This document shows positions 1 through 7,946 of a stretch of DNA of 64,000 nt, one piece after another. This DNA comes from Arthrobacter sp. U41 (GTDB lineage Bacteria > Actinomycetota > Actinomycetes > Actinomycetales > Micrococcaceae). How positions within the stretch are numbered: position 1 is the first letter of the stretch; each line of letters opens with the position of its first letter. The stretch spans positions 1 to 64,000 of the forward strand of contig NZ_VEGI01000002.1 of the NCBI RefSeq assembly GCF_007679325.1, in the 5' to 3' direction. A program made the position numbers and the translations under genes. A model generated the notes under the pieces. It was not told where the DNA came from, did no database searches, and saw only the letters and a list, made by a program, of their open reading frames with translations.

Positions 1-195
1 CCCCGCGACACCAAACAAAGCGACAAACTGCAGGCACGCGAGGAGGAGGACATCCAACGCGGCCGCGAACTCCGCGAACGAAGCGGTGGCGCGGGCACCG
101 GGTCGGAAAGCGATGCCGACACCGGGGCCGAGGCAGGAGTGCCCCGGCACGCTGACGTCACGGAGCCGCGCAACCCGCGGGACCAAAGCCCCTAG
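1..195 (+). CDS. C-terminal fragment of a hypothetical protein (cut by window start)
   Basis: The first reading frame is open from base 1 and stops with TAG at 193-195. The fragment is about 64 residues, hydrophilic and low-complexity: an acidic/basic stretch (QAREEEDIQRGREL) followed by a Gly/Ser/Asp/Glu/Pro-rich tail ending NPRDQSP. This composition looks like a disordered C-terminal tail. No domain is visible, so the function is unknown. It reads toward the universal stress gene but a 75-bp gap with putative regulatory sites separates them. That the frame is coding is inferred from its amino-acid composition and from its ending just before the downstream promoter region. Confidence 0.45.
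   Translation, partial: PRDTKQSDKLQAREEEDIQRGRELRERSGGAGTGSESDADTGAEAGVPRHADVTEPRNPRDQSP
179..192. promoter_or_regulatory. DosR-box-like palindrome 1 upstream of the universal stress gene
   Basis: GGGACCAAAGCCCC matches 12 of 14 positions of the mycobacterial DosR core GGGACTWWAGTCCC. It overlaps the end of the preceding reading frame and lies about 80 bp upstream of the stress-protein start. That it is functional is inferred. Confidence 0.4.
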
Positions 196-222
196 CCCTT
201 GGCGGCCCCGTGCGTTCTACTG

Positions 223-236
223 GGGGCCAAAGTACC
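223..236. promoter_or_regulatory. DosR-box-like palindrome 2 upstream of the universal stress gene
   Basis: GGGGCCAAAGTACC matches 11 of 14 core positions, lies 44 bp downstream of the first box and ends 34 bp before the ATG at 271. Paired boxes upstream of universal stress genes are typical of DosR regulons in mycobacteria; the role here is inferred. Confidence 0.35.
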
Positions 237-270
237 GCCCGGAGGCGGACACAGCTGACCCGGAGGACGC

Positions 271-1245
271 ATGACGGCACCCGATACAGGGCAGGGCCCC
301 GCAACGGTGGCCGTGGGCTACGACGGCTCGGAAGCCGCGCAGGACGCCGTCCGGTGGGCCGCAGAATATGCCGCCGCAGGAAACTACCGGATAAAGGTGG
401 TCCACGCCTGGGTCTGGCCTATGTTCACCAAGAAGCTGGGCCCGGTCAAGGGCGTGGAGGGCAGCGGGTTGCGGCACTCGGCCGAGGCCATCCTCGCAGA
501 GGGCGTTGAGCTTGCCCGCTCATCCCTCGCCGCGGCGCGAACCGCCGGCCCCTCCACCCCAACCGCTCAATCCGTCCAGACCGACGCGACAACCTCCCCG
601 CCGGCCGGGGTAACCCCGGCGGGAGAGGATCCCTTCGACGCCGGAACCGATTCCGGCGTCGAAGGGATTATGGAAGCGGGACTTCCGGCTCCGGTGCTGC
701 GGGATGCGGCCGGCGACGCCCGCCTCCTGGTGGTCAGCAGCCGCGGACTCGGGGGTGTGCTGGGGCACGTTGCCGGGTCGGTCTGCCTCGCCCTGGCCGG
801 GTCCTCGCCCTGCCCGTTGATGGTGGTCCGCCGCCGGCGCGGCCCCGGGGAGGCCGCGGCCCCCGTGGTGGTTGGCGTCGACGGGACGTCCCGGAGCTCC
901 GCGGCGCTGGCTGGTGCTGCCCGGCTTGCCACGATGATCGGGGCGCCCCTGCAGATCGTCCACATCGACAAGGCCTCCGGCAGGACCCGGGAAGGCCATG
1001 GCCGGCATGTCCGGCACGGCCAGGACCTGCTGGACCATTTCCTGGCGGAGGCCAAGTCGCTGGCCCCGGAACTGTCCATCACCGGCGTCCTGCGGGAAGG
1101 CCACGCGGCGTCCAAGGAACTGCTGGCTGCCGCCACTGACGCCGAGGTCCTGGTGATTGGAACCCACAATCGTGAGGGCGGTCCCGGCAACACCGTCACC
1201 GCCGTCCTGAACAAAGCGCGTTGCAACGTCCTGATTACGCGCTGA
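271..1245 (+). CDS. universal stress protein, tandem Usp domains
   Basis: Two Usp (nucleotide-binding alpha/beta) domains, roughly residues 10-195 and 197-324. Domain 1 starts VAVGYDGSEAAQDAVRWA and carries the ATP-binding signature SSRGLGGVLGHVAGSV. Domain 2 starts VVVGVDGTSRSSAALAGAA but its glycine loop (GTHNREGGPGNTVTAV) is degenerate. GGAGGACGC directly precedes the ATG. The linker before the domain 1 signature holds about 30 extra residues (about 98-130) encoded by a perfect 18-bp inverted repeat and a second short hairpin, which ordinary tandem-Usp proteins lack. Proteins of this type bind ATP and help survival in hypoxia, starvation or stress. It is followed 62 bp later by an alcohol dehydrogenase in the same orientation. 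Confidence 0.93.
   Translation: MTAPDTGQGPATVAVGYDGSEAAQDAVRWAAEYAAAGNYRIKVVHAWVWPMFTKKLGPVKGVEGSGLRHSAEAILAEGVELARSSLAAARTAGPSTPTAQSVQTDATTSPPAGVTPAGEDPFDAGTDSGVEGIMEAGLPAPVLRDAAGDARLLVVSSRGLGGVLGHVAGSVCLALAGSSPCPLMVVRRRRGPGEAAAPVVVGVDGTSRSSAALAGAARLATMIGAPLQIVHIDKASGRTREGHGRHVRHGQDLLDHFLAEAKSLAPELSITGVLREGHAASKELLAAATDAEVLVIGTHNREGGPGNTVTAVLNKARCNVLITR
604..668. repeat. nested inverted repeats inside the stress-protein coding region
   Basis: Positions 604-620 form an 8-bp inverted repeat (GCCGGGGT-A-ACCCCGGC). Positions 629-646 and 651-668 form a perfect 18-bp inverted repeat with a 4-nt loop (CCGA). Both lie in the domain 1 linker and keep the frame open. They look like a small palindromic insertion. 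Confidence 0.85.
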
Positions 1246-1265
1246 TCCCGCCCACCGGACCACCG

Positions 1266-1286
1266 CCTTCAGAGGGGAGCTGAAGG
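1266..1286 (+). terminator. weak hairpin between stress gene and alcohol dehydrogenase
   Basis: CCTTCAG and CTGAAGG form a 7-bp perfect stem around a 7-nt loop, followed by TTCTAG without a T-run. It may attenuate or stabilise the transcript rather than terminate it. Confidence 0.3.
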
Positions 1287-1307
1287 TTCTAGCAGAGGAG
1301 GACGCCC

Positions 1308-2315
1308 GTGCGAGCCTGGCGGGTAGGACAGCCCGGGCCAATAAGAAGCGGCCCCCTCGTGGCGGATGAGTGCCCCGATCCCAGGCCGGGTCCCGGGGAG
1401 GTGCTGTTGAAGGTCCGGGTGTGCGGGGTCTGCCGCACGGACCTGCACCTGGCCGAAGGCGACCTCGCCCCGCGGCACCCCGGCGTCATACCGGGCCACG
1501 AAGTGGTGGGCGAGGTGGTGGCGTGCGGGCCCCGGGCCACGAGGTTCTCCCCCGGCGACCGGATCGGGGTGGCTTGGCTCGGCGGGACCTGCGGCGCCTG
1601 CCGTTTCTGCCTGCGCGGGCAGGAGAACCTCTGCCTCTCCCCTGTGTTTACCGGTTGGGACCGCGACGGCGGCTACGCGGAACTCATGACGGTGGCCGAG
1701 AACTTCGCGTACCGGCTCCCGTCGAATTTCTCGGACGAGGAGGCTGCGCCGCTGCTGTGCGCCGGCATCATCGGTTACCGCGCGCTCTGCCGGGCCGAGC
1801 TGCCGATCGGCGGCCGGCTGGGCATTTACGGCTTCGGCGGGTCCGCGCATCTGGCGGCACAGATCGCCCTCTACCGGGGTGCCCGCGTGTACGTGATGAC
1901 GCGGTCGGCGGAAGCCCGCAGCCTCGCCCTCGAGCTGGGAGCGACGTTCGCCGGCGGCGCCGATGAACAGCCGCCGGATCCGCTGGACTCGGCCATACTG
2001 TTCGCCCCCGCCGGCGGCCTGGTTCCGGCGGCCCTGCAAGCCCTGGACCGCGGCGGCACCCTCGCCGTGGCCGGCATTCACCTGAGCGACATTCCGCCCT
2101 TACACTACGCCACGGAGCTGTTCCAGGAACGCCAGCTGCGCAGTGTCACGGCCAACACCCGGGCCGACGGCGAGGAGTTCTTCCGCATTGCCGCGGAGAT
2201 CCCGCTGCGGCCCACCACGGTGTCCTATCCGTTCTCAGCGGCGGACCGGGCCCTGCTGGACCTGTCGGAGGACCGGATCACGGGGGCGGCCGTGCTGCGG
2301 ATGGACTCCGCCTAA
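1308..2315 (+). CDS. zinc-dependent alcohol dehydrogenase family protein
   Basis: 335-residue medium-chain dehydrogenase. The GroES-like half contains the catalytic zinc region [13 protein letters not shown] and PGHEVVGEV, then the four-Cys structural zinc loop [15 protein letters not shown] (about residues 98-112). The Rossmann half has the loop [14 protein letters not shown] (about 175-188). These features fit oxidation of alcohols or reduction of aldehydes with NAD(P); the substrate cannot be read from sequence. A GTG start is chosen because GCAGAGGAGGA lies just upstream. It resembles the AdhA-like subgroup of actinobacteria. It sits downstream of the stress protein and is convergent with the HAD-GH65 gene. 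Confidence 0.9.
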   Translation: MRAWRVGQPGPIRSGPLVADECPDPRPGPGEVLLKVRVCGVCRTDLHLAEGDLAPRHPGVIPGHEVVGEVVACGPRATRFSPGDRIGVAWLGGTCGACRFCLRGQENLCLSPVFTGWDRDGGYAELMTVAENFAYRLPSNFSDEEAAPLLCAGIIGYRALCRAELPIGGRLGIYGFGGSAHLAAQIALYRGARVYVMTRSAEARSLALELGATFAGGADEQPPDPLDSAILFAPAGGLVPAALQALDRGGTLAVAGIHLSDIPPLHYATELFQERQLRSVTANTRADGEEFFRIAAEIPLRPTTVSYPFSAADRALLDLSEDRITGAAVLRMDSA

Positions 2316-2368
2316 CCGGCAACCGACGGGCCGGACGGGCAGGCGGTCAGGGTGCCGGGACTGCCCCA

Positions 2369-5300
2369 TCAGTCGTCCTGGCGCAGGAACTCGTGCTCCT
2401 GCCCGGCCCGAAGCAACACCCGCCGGGTCCCCACCCGCACCAGCACGGGGGCCGCGTCCCCGGGAGCTGCCGACACCCGCAGGCGGTCGCGCTCCAAATG
2501 CACGGCGAGCATCTGGTCCCGGTAGCGGACGCGGAAGTCCACGCGGCTGAGCTCTGCCGGCAACCGGGGCGCGAAATCGAGGGCATCGCGGGTGATCCGC
2601 AGACCGGCGAAACTGCGCTGCACAACGTCGATCGTCCCGGCCATGGCACCCAGGTGGATGCCTGAGCTGGTGGTTCCACCCTGGGTGTCGTCCAGGTCCG
2701 CATCCAGGGCCTCACGGAAGGTCGCCCACGCCCGCTCGGGGTCGCGCTGCGCCAGCACCGAGGCGTGGGCCACCCGGCTGAGCGTGGATCCGTGCGCCGT
2801 CCGGGCCAGGTAGAAGTCCACCGTGGCGGCGATCTGCGCGGATGTGACGGCATAACCCATCCGGGCCAGGAACCGGATGAGCTGGTCTTCGCCCAGGACG
2901 TACAGCAGCATCAGGACGTCGGCCTGCTTAGCGAGCCGGTAATGGTTGGTGCTGTCCCCTTCCGCCTCCAGGATCAGGTCCAGCCGCTCGATGAGCCCGT
3001 AGCTGCGCCGGTAGTGTTTCCAGTCGAGTTCCCGGAGCGCACTGTAGCCGTCGAACTGGCTGATGACGCCGTCGTCGTGGAACGGGACGAACATGCGCCG
3101 GCTGAGGTGCTCCCAGGCCGCGATCTCGGCGGCGGTGATCGACAGCCGGGCGCGCAGTTCGTCCATGTCAAAGCCCTGCACCGAATGCATGATCCAGACG
3201 GCCTGGTCGAATGCCCACGCCGCCATGATGTTGGTGTACGCGTTGTCGTTCAGTCCGCCGCCCGGGTTGCCGGGGTTGCCGGTGTGGTACTCATCCGGAC
3301 CCATAACGCCCCGGAGATGGAAACGGTCCTGCGCCGCGTCGAACTCCGCCATCGACGCGAACAACCGTGCGACGTCAACGATGATTTCCGCACCGTGCCC
3401 GGTCAGCCAGCCCCGGTCCTGGGTGGCCTCGAAGTACTGCCAGGCGTTATAGGCGACCGCGAGTCCAACATGGCGCTGCAGCCGGGAATAGTCCGGCATC
3501 CAATGCCCGGACAGCCGGTTGAACAGCAGCTTTGGTGTCTGTTCGGTGCCGTCCCCGCCGCTTTGCCATGGGAACAGCGCCCCCTTCAGCCCGGCCGCCC
3601 GCGCAGCATCGCGCGCTGCACCGAGCCGCCGCCACCGGTAGTCAATCAGCTCCCGCGCGAGGGACGGCAGCCGGGAGTTGAGCAGCGGGAGGACGAAGAG
3701 TTCGTCCCAGAAGACGTGGCCCCGGTAGCCCTCGCCGTGCAGCCCGCGGGCCGGAACGCCGGCGTCGAGTTCCGCAGTGTGGGTGGTGAGCGTCTGCAGG
3801 AGGTGGAAGACGTGCAGGTTGAGGATGAGCTGCGCCTGGGAGGTGGCGTCGAACTCGATAACAAAGGGCTGGAGCAGGATCGTCCATGCGGCCTCGTGTT
3901 CGGACTGCAGGGCCTCGAAACCGGCCGACGCGCGGGCCAGGACGGCCCGCGCCGCCGTCAGCGGCGAGGCGATGGCGTGGTCCCGGGACGACGCCACGGC
4001 CACGGTCTTCAGCACTGTCAGCTGCTCCCCCTCGGCCAGGGGAACATCGAAGCGGTGTGTGTACAGTCCGCCGAGTTGCTCGGGAATCCCCGCCCCCGCC
4101 GGTCCGCCGGACCGGGCGACGGTGGTCCGGAGCGCGAGGGCGATCCCGATCCCGCTGGTGATGGTCCGCGCTTCCACCGTGAGCTCCGCGGTGCCCGGGC
4201 CGGCCCCGGACGCGGAGACCTGGACGGAACCCAGATGCCGGTTGGACAGAGCCGCGTCCTCGGGCACGTTGGAGTTGGTGACGCCCGTGTCGCAACCGCT
4301 GCGGACACTCACATCCCCGCCCCAGCCGAGGGCAGTGATGACAGTCTCGAGCGCCGCGAGGTGCGGCTCGGCCATGGAGACGAGGCGGCGCTGCAGGAGC
4401 TGGAGTTGCCGGCCGGCGTCGTCCTCCAGGAGCGCTTCCCGGGTCAGCACGGCACGTTTCAAATCCAGGGTTCGCCGCTCGCTGCGGAGCGAGAGGCCGC
4501 CTTCGGACCACCACGCGCCGTCGCCGATCCGGAGGTCCAGCGGCAGCCAGTCAGGGATGTTGACCAGGTGCTCGTCCACCGTCTCCTGGCCCAGGACAAC
4601 GCTGTGCAGGGAGTTGTAGACGCCGGCGAGGTAGCTGCCCGGGTAGTGCACGTCCCCGGCGCGGTGTTCCGGCGCCGCCCCCCGGGTGGCCAGGTAGCCG
4701 TTGCCCAGGGTGGTGAGGGCTTCGCGGTGGCGTTCGTGCGCCGGGTCGAAGCCCTCGTAGACCAGCAGCCAGGGGTGGGTGATGACGAGTCCGATATCGA
4801 GCTGGCTGAGATCTTCGACGACGACGTCGGCGCCCGCCGCCTCCAGCCTTTCCCGGCGCCCGTCCCGGTCGATGCCCACGACGAGTCCGAAGCCGCCGCG
4901 CCGCCCGGCTTCCACCCCGGCGGCTGAGTCCTCAATGACCATGGCCCGGGCGGGCGGGATCTCCAGCCGGCGCACCGCTTCCAGCGGCAGCGCGGGAGCC
5001 GGCTTGCCCCCGACGTCGCGGTCCAGGGCGGTCTGCCCGTCGATGACGTGATCGAAGACGTCCTTTAGTCCGGCGGCACCCAGCAATGCGTCCGCGTTCC
5101 GGGCGGAGGTGGCCAGCACCACGGGGATCCGGCCTGCCTTCAGCCTGCCGAGCAGGTCCGACGTGCCGGGGAAGGCCCGGACCGGGTTATTGCTGAGCAG
5201 CTTCTCGAACAGTTCGTTCTGGCGTGCCGCGAGCCCAAAGGCTGTCCACGCCCCGGGGCCGTCCGTGGGCGAGCCGTCCGGGACGGCCCCGCCGCGGAAG

Positions 5301-5542
5301 CCCAGGAAGGCGGCCACCGCGCCCTCCCAGGTCCGGCCCGCCACCTGGTCCCGGTAGTCGTCGGCGGTAAACGGGTCCCGGCGGGTCCCGGCGGGAAGCC
5401 GCGGGTCCTTGAGGACGTCGTCGAAGAGTTCCTTCCACGCCGCCGCGCGGAGCTCCGCCGTATCCGTGACCACTCCGTCGAGGTCAAGGATCACGGCGTC
5501 AACCGGGGCCAGTGCGGCGGCGACTGTGGGCGACTCAGTCAT
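2369..5542 (-). CDS. bifunctional HAD (beta-phosphoglucomutase-like)/GH65 glycoside phosphorylase-like fusion
   Basis: 1057 residues. The N-terminal about 240 residues are a HAD phosphatase/mutase with motif DLDGVVTDT (nucleophile Asp20, Asp22). The remainder is a family 65 (alpha/alpha)6 enzyme with YEGFDPAHERHREAL at its start, HGEGYRGHVFWDELF, and the acid motif MGPDEYH with Glu at about residue 751. GH65 enzymes are usually inverting phosphorylases of trehalose, maltose or kojibiose; the HAD part would convert the resulting beta-glucose-1-phosphate or act on a sugar phosphate. Mycobacterial Rv2006 (OtsB1), a DosR-regulon member, also combines HAD and GH65 regions. ATG 5542 is chosen over upstream codons because it begins the conserved sequence 7 bp after the upstream stop. 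It probably shares an operon with the polysaccharide deacetylase. Substrate unknown. Confidence 0.9.
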   Translation of the reverse strand: MTESPTVAAALAPVDAVILDLDGVVTDTAELRAAAWKELFDDVLKDPRLPAGTRRDPFTADDYRDQVAGRTWEGAVAAFLGFRGGAVPDGSPTDGPGAWTAFGLAARQNELFEKLLSNNPVRAFPGTSDLLGRLKAGRIPVVLATSARNADALLGAAGLKDVFDHVIDGQTALDRDVGGKPAPALPLEAVRRLEIPPARAMVIEDSAAGVEAGRRGGFGLVVGIDRDGRRERLEAAGADVVVEDLSQLDIGLVITHPWLLVYEGFDPAHERHREALTTLGNGYLATRGAAPEHRAGDVHYPGSYLAGVYNSLHSVVLGQETVDEHLVNIPDWLPLDLRIGDGAWWSEGGLSLRSERRTLDLKRAVLTREALLEDDAGRQLQLLQRRLVSMAEPHLAALETVITALGWGGDVSVRSGCDTGVTNSNVPEDAALSNRHLGSVQVSASGAGPGTAELTVEARTITSGIGIALALRTTVARSGGPAGAGIPEQLGGLYTHRFDVPLAEGEQLTVLKTVAVASSRDHAIASPLTAARAVLARASAGFEALQSEHEAAWTILLQPFVIEFDATSQAQLILNLHVFHLLQTLTTHTAELDAGVPARGLHGEGYRGHVFWDELFVLPLLNSRLPSLARELIDYRWRRLGAARDAARAAGLKGALFPWQSGGDGTEQTPKLLFNRLSGHWMPDYSRLQRHVGLAVAYNAWQYFEATQDRGWLTGHGAEIIVDVARLFASMAEFDAAQDRFHLRGVMGPDEYHTGNPGNPGGGLNDNAYTNIMAAWAFDQAVWIMHSVQGFDMDELRARLSITAAEIAAWEHLSRRMFVPFHDDGVISQFDGYSALRELDWKHYRRSYGLIERLDLILEAEGDSTNHYRLAKQADVLMLLYVLGEDQLIRFLARMGYAVTSAQIAATVDFYLARTAHGSTLSRVAHASVLAQRDPERAWATFREALDADLDDTQGGTTSSGIHLGAMAGTIDVVQRSFAGLRITRDALDFAPRLPAELSRVDFRVRYRDQMLAVHLERDRLRVSAAPGDAAPVLVRVGTRRVLLRAGQEHEFLRQDD

Positions 5543-5549
5543 GCCGCCA

Positions 5550-6545
5550 TCAGCCCAGTAACGCGACGAGCGTGGTGAAGCCGTAGCCGGCCTGCCGGAT
5601 CCGCTCAATCATTCCGGGCAGGGCGTCCGCGTCCAGGGTGGTCCCGTCGTCGGGATTGGAACCGATGTGCATCAGCACGATCTCCCCCGGCTGCAGCCGG
5701 GCGAGCACGCGGTCCGCCACGATCTGCGCCGTGATCCCGCCGCTGCTGCCCTTCCACCCCAGGGTGTCCACGGTCCAGCGGACGGGCAGATACCCGTAGG
5801 CGTTGACCGTGGCGATGGTCCGGGCGTCCCGCTCGCCAAAGGGGAACCGGAACAGCGGACGGGGGTCCCCTCCGCCGGCCCGGATTGCCTGCCGGGCCGC
5901 CGAGAGCTGCTGGCCGATCGCGGCATCGCTGAGCCCGGTGAACCCCGGGTGGGTCATGGAGTGGTTACCCAGGCGGTGGCCGCCCGCCACGATCGCGGCG
6001 ACTCCGGCCGGGTTGGCCGCGGCCCAGTTCCCGGTCAGGAAAAACGTGCCGCGCACGTTTTTTGCTGCCAGCGTCTTCAGGATGCTTGGCAGCCCCGCCG
6101 AGTTGGCTCCGGCGTCGAACGTCAGCGCCACCACCGCTCCGGCGCCCGGGATCACTTCGACGTCGAGACCGGCCAGGGCGGCCGGAAACGGCGGGGGCGC
6201 CGGAGCAGGCGGCTTGGGAGCAGGGGCCGGCGCGGGAGGCTTCGGAGCCGGGACGGCCGGCGGCGGTGCGGGGGCCGGGGCTGCCGGAACCGTGGCGCCG
6301 GGGGTGGGGGCCATAGCCTTCGACGGGGATGGCGCCGGCGGGGTTGCGGCCGGTGGACTCGCGGACGGGCTCGCAGTGGACGGGGGCGACGTCGGACTTT
6401 CAGTGGCTGGCGGCGGGGACGCCGGGCCGGCTGAGGGCGGCACCGACGAGAAAACGGCCGCCAGCACCACCCCCACGGCCAGCACCAGCACGGCAGCCAC
6501 GGCCGCGAGCCACCGGCGTCGTTCGCCCCGGAAGATCGCCCACAT
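5550..6545 (-). CDS. polysaccharide deacetylase (NodB domain), membrane-anchored
   Basis: 331 residues. A hydrophobic segment near residues 10-35 (WLAAVAAVLVLAVGVVLAA) is a signal anchor. It is followed by a long Pro/Ala/Ser-rich linker (about 36-125) with PAPAPKPPAPAP-type repeats that likely spans the cell wall. The NodB domain (about 130-331) has motif 1 as LTFDAG instead of the usual TFDDG, motif 2 HSMTHP, and the arginine motif RFPFG. It probably removes acetyl groups from peptidoglycan or another surface glycan outside the membrane. The Asp-to-Ala change at a metal ligand is seen in some subfamilies but could reduce activity. It ends 7 bp before the HAD-GH65 start. Confidence 0.88.
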   Translation of the reverse strand: MWAIFRGERRRWLAAVAAVLVLAVGVVLAAVFSSVPPSAGPASPPPATESPTSPPSTASPSASPPAATPPAPSPSKAMAPTPGATVPAAPAPAPPPAVPAPKPPAPAPAPKPPAPAPPPFPAALAGLDVEVIPGAGAVVALTFDAGANSAGLPSILKTLAAKNVRGTFFLTGNWAAANPAGVAAIVAGGHRLGNHSMTHPGFTGLSDAAIGQQLSAARQAIRAGGGDPRPLFRFPFGERDARTIATVNAYGYLPVRWTVDTLGWKGSSGGITAQIVADRVLARLQPGEIVLMHIGSNPDDGTTLDADALPGMIERIRQAGYGFTTLVALLG

Positions 6546-6577
6546 GATTCACTGTGGCGCCGCCGGCCGCAGCCGGA

Positions 6578-7699
6578 CTAGGGCTGAAAGGCCCGCGCGG
6601 CCTGCGGCGCGGCGGGAATCAGCCGTTCGGCCCGGCACCGGTCGAATAAGCTGATAAAGGAGTCTTCCGTGCGGCGGTACCCGGTGAAACCCGCCAAACG
6701 GCTCTTGCTCATGTCGGTGACCACTTCGAGGTTCCGGCCCAGATCACCGTCTGTGTGCCACCAGGACGCGAGCCGTGCCAAGTGCGGTTCAGCCAGCCCA
6801 TAGCGGGCGGCCATGTCCGCCCAGAGGCCTTCCTTGCCGAGCATCTGCTGTTCCAGCGGGCGGGGTTGCCCGGGGTAGCCTTCAGGCTCGACGCCGAAAT
6901 AGGCGGCCAGCGCGGGCCACATGCGCCGCCAGCGGAAGATGTCACCGTTGACGATGTTGTAGGCCTCGTCGCTTACCCCGTCAGTGGTGGCCGCCCAGAT
7001 CATGTGTTCTGCCAGCAAGCCGCTGTCTGTCATGTCAGTCAGGCTGTTCCACTGCGTCTCGGAGCCGGGAAAAACGAATGGCTGCCCGAGTTCGCGGCAT
7101 ATAGATGCCTGGACGGCGAGCGTGAGACCCATGTTCATGGCATTGCCCACCGCATGCCCTATCACCGTATGCGCCCGGTGCACGGACCAGCCGAAGCCTT
7201 GCTCCTTCGCGGCAGCCCACAACTCGTCCTCCTGGGCGTAGTAGAAGTTGGGCGTCGGCAGCCTCGGCTCGCTTTCGCGGAAGGGAGTGTCCGGCATCTC
7301 CCCCGCCGCATACGCTTCAAACGGGCCCAGATAGTGCTTCAGCCCGGTCATGAGGGCCACGTGTTTCACCGGGTGGCTGCTGAGGCTGGCAAGCAGGTTC
7401 CGCAGCATGGCCGCGTTGGTCTCGATGTTTTCTTGTTCCGTGTTCATCCGCGACCACGCGGTGTAGAACACGTGGCTCGGCCGTTCGCCGGCCAGGGCTG
7501 CCCGCAAGCTCTCCACCGAATTCAGGTCCGCGCTCACCTGGCGGACACCGCCGCGCCGGATCCGGCTGCGGGACAGGGCCACCACGTCCCAGCCCTCATC
7601 CACGAGCCTGTCGACCAGGGCGGATCCGGCAATCCCGGTGGCCCCCACCACCAAGGCAGTCTTTGTGTTGACGGTGTCTGAATCTGAACTGCTTCGCAC
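6578..7699 (-). CDS. PRISE-type SDR family oxidoreductase (progesterone 5-beta-reductase/iridoid synthase-like)
   Basis: 373 residues. The Rossmann motif VVGATGIAGSALVDRL lies near the N-terminus, and PNFYYAQEDELW contains the NFYYxxED signature of PRISE enzymes, which reduce activated C=C bonds with NADPH. Shadow reading extends 48 codons upstream, but GTG 7699 is chosen because AGGAGG lies 6 nt before it. It is divergent from the P1B ATPase across a 247-bp region. The natural substrate in bacteria is generally unknown. The stop lies 32 bp from the deacetylase start, so co-transcription with it and the GH65 fusion is possible. Confidence 0.88.
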   Translation of the reverse strand: MRSSSDSDTVNTKTALVVGATGIAGSALVDRLVDEGWDVVALSRSRIRRGGVRQVSADLNSVESLRAALAGERPSHVFYTAWSRMNTEQENIETNAAMLRNLLASLSSHPVKHVALMTGLKHYLGPFEAYAAGEMPDTPFRESEPRLPTPNFYYAQEDELWAAAKEQGFGWSVHRAHTVIGHAVGNAMNMGLTLAVQASICRELGQPFVFPGSETQWNSLTDMTDSGLLAEHMIWAATTDGVSDEAYNIVNGDIFRWRRMWPALAAYFGVEPEGYPGQPRPLEQQMLGKEGLWADMAARYGLAEPHLARLASWWHTDGDLGRNLEVVTDMSKSRLAGFTGYRRTEDSFISLFDRCRAERLIPAAPQAARAFQP

Positions 7700-7946
7700 G
7701 CCATTCCTCCTGGTACTGTCCGCTGCGCCTACTGTACGTTGCGCCGTCACCGGGTCCCAGGCTGCGGGCCCGGTCTGGCCGGGACGGCTCGTTTCCGGCC
7801 CGTTCCAGCGTCTCATGCCCGTGGGGGGACGGCCCGCCGGCACTTCGTAACCTGGGCCCGTACGGACCTCCGGGGAAGGGGACCGCAGTAGGATGCAACT
7901 AGTGGAAGGCGCGTAAAGACAGCGCGAATTCGAAGGCAGGACATCC

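Noticed and set aside
2765..4927. 720-residue plus-strand reading frame inside the HAD-GH65 gene
   Set aside because: Shadow frame of a gene with clear catalytic motifs on the other strand.
5550..6545. Deacetylase as an inactive pseudogene because of TFDAG
   Set aside because: Frame, signal anchor and other motifs are intact, and TFDAG variants exist in the family; only activity is uncertain.
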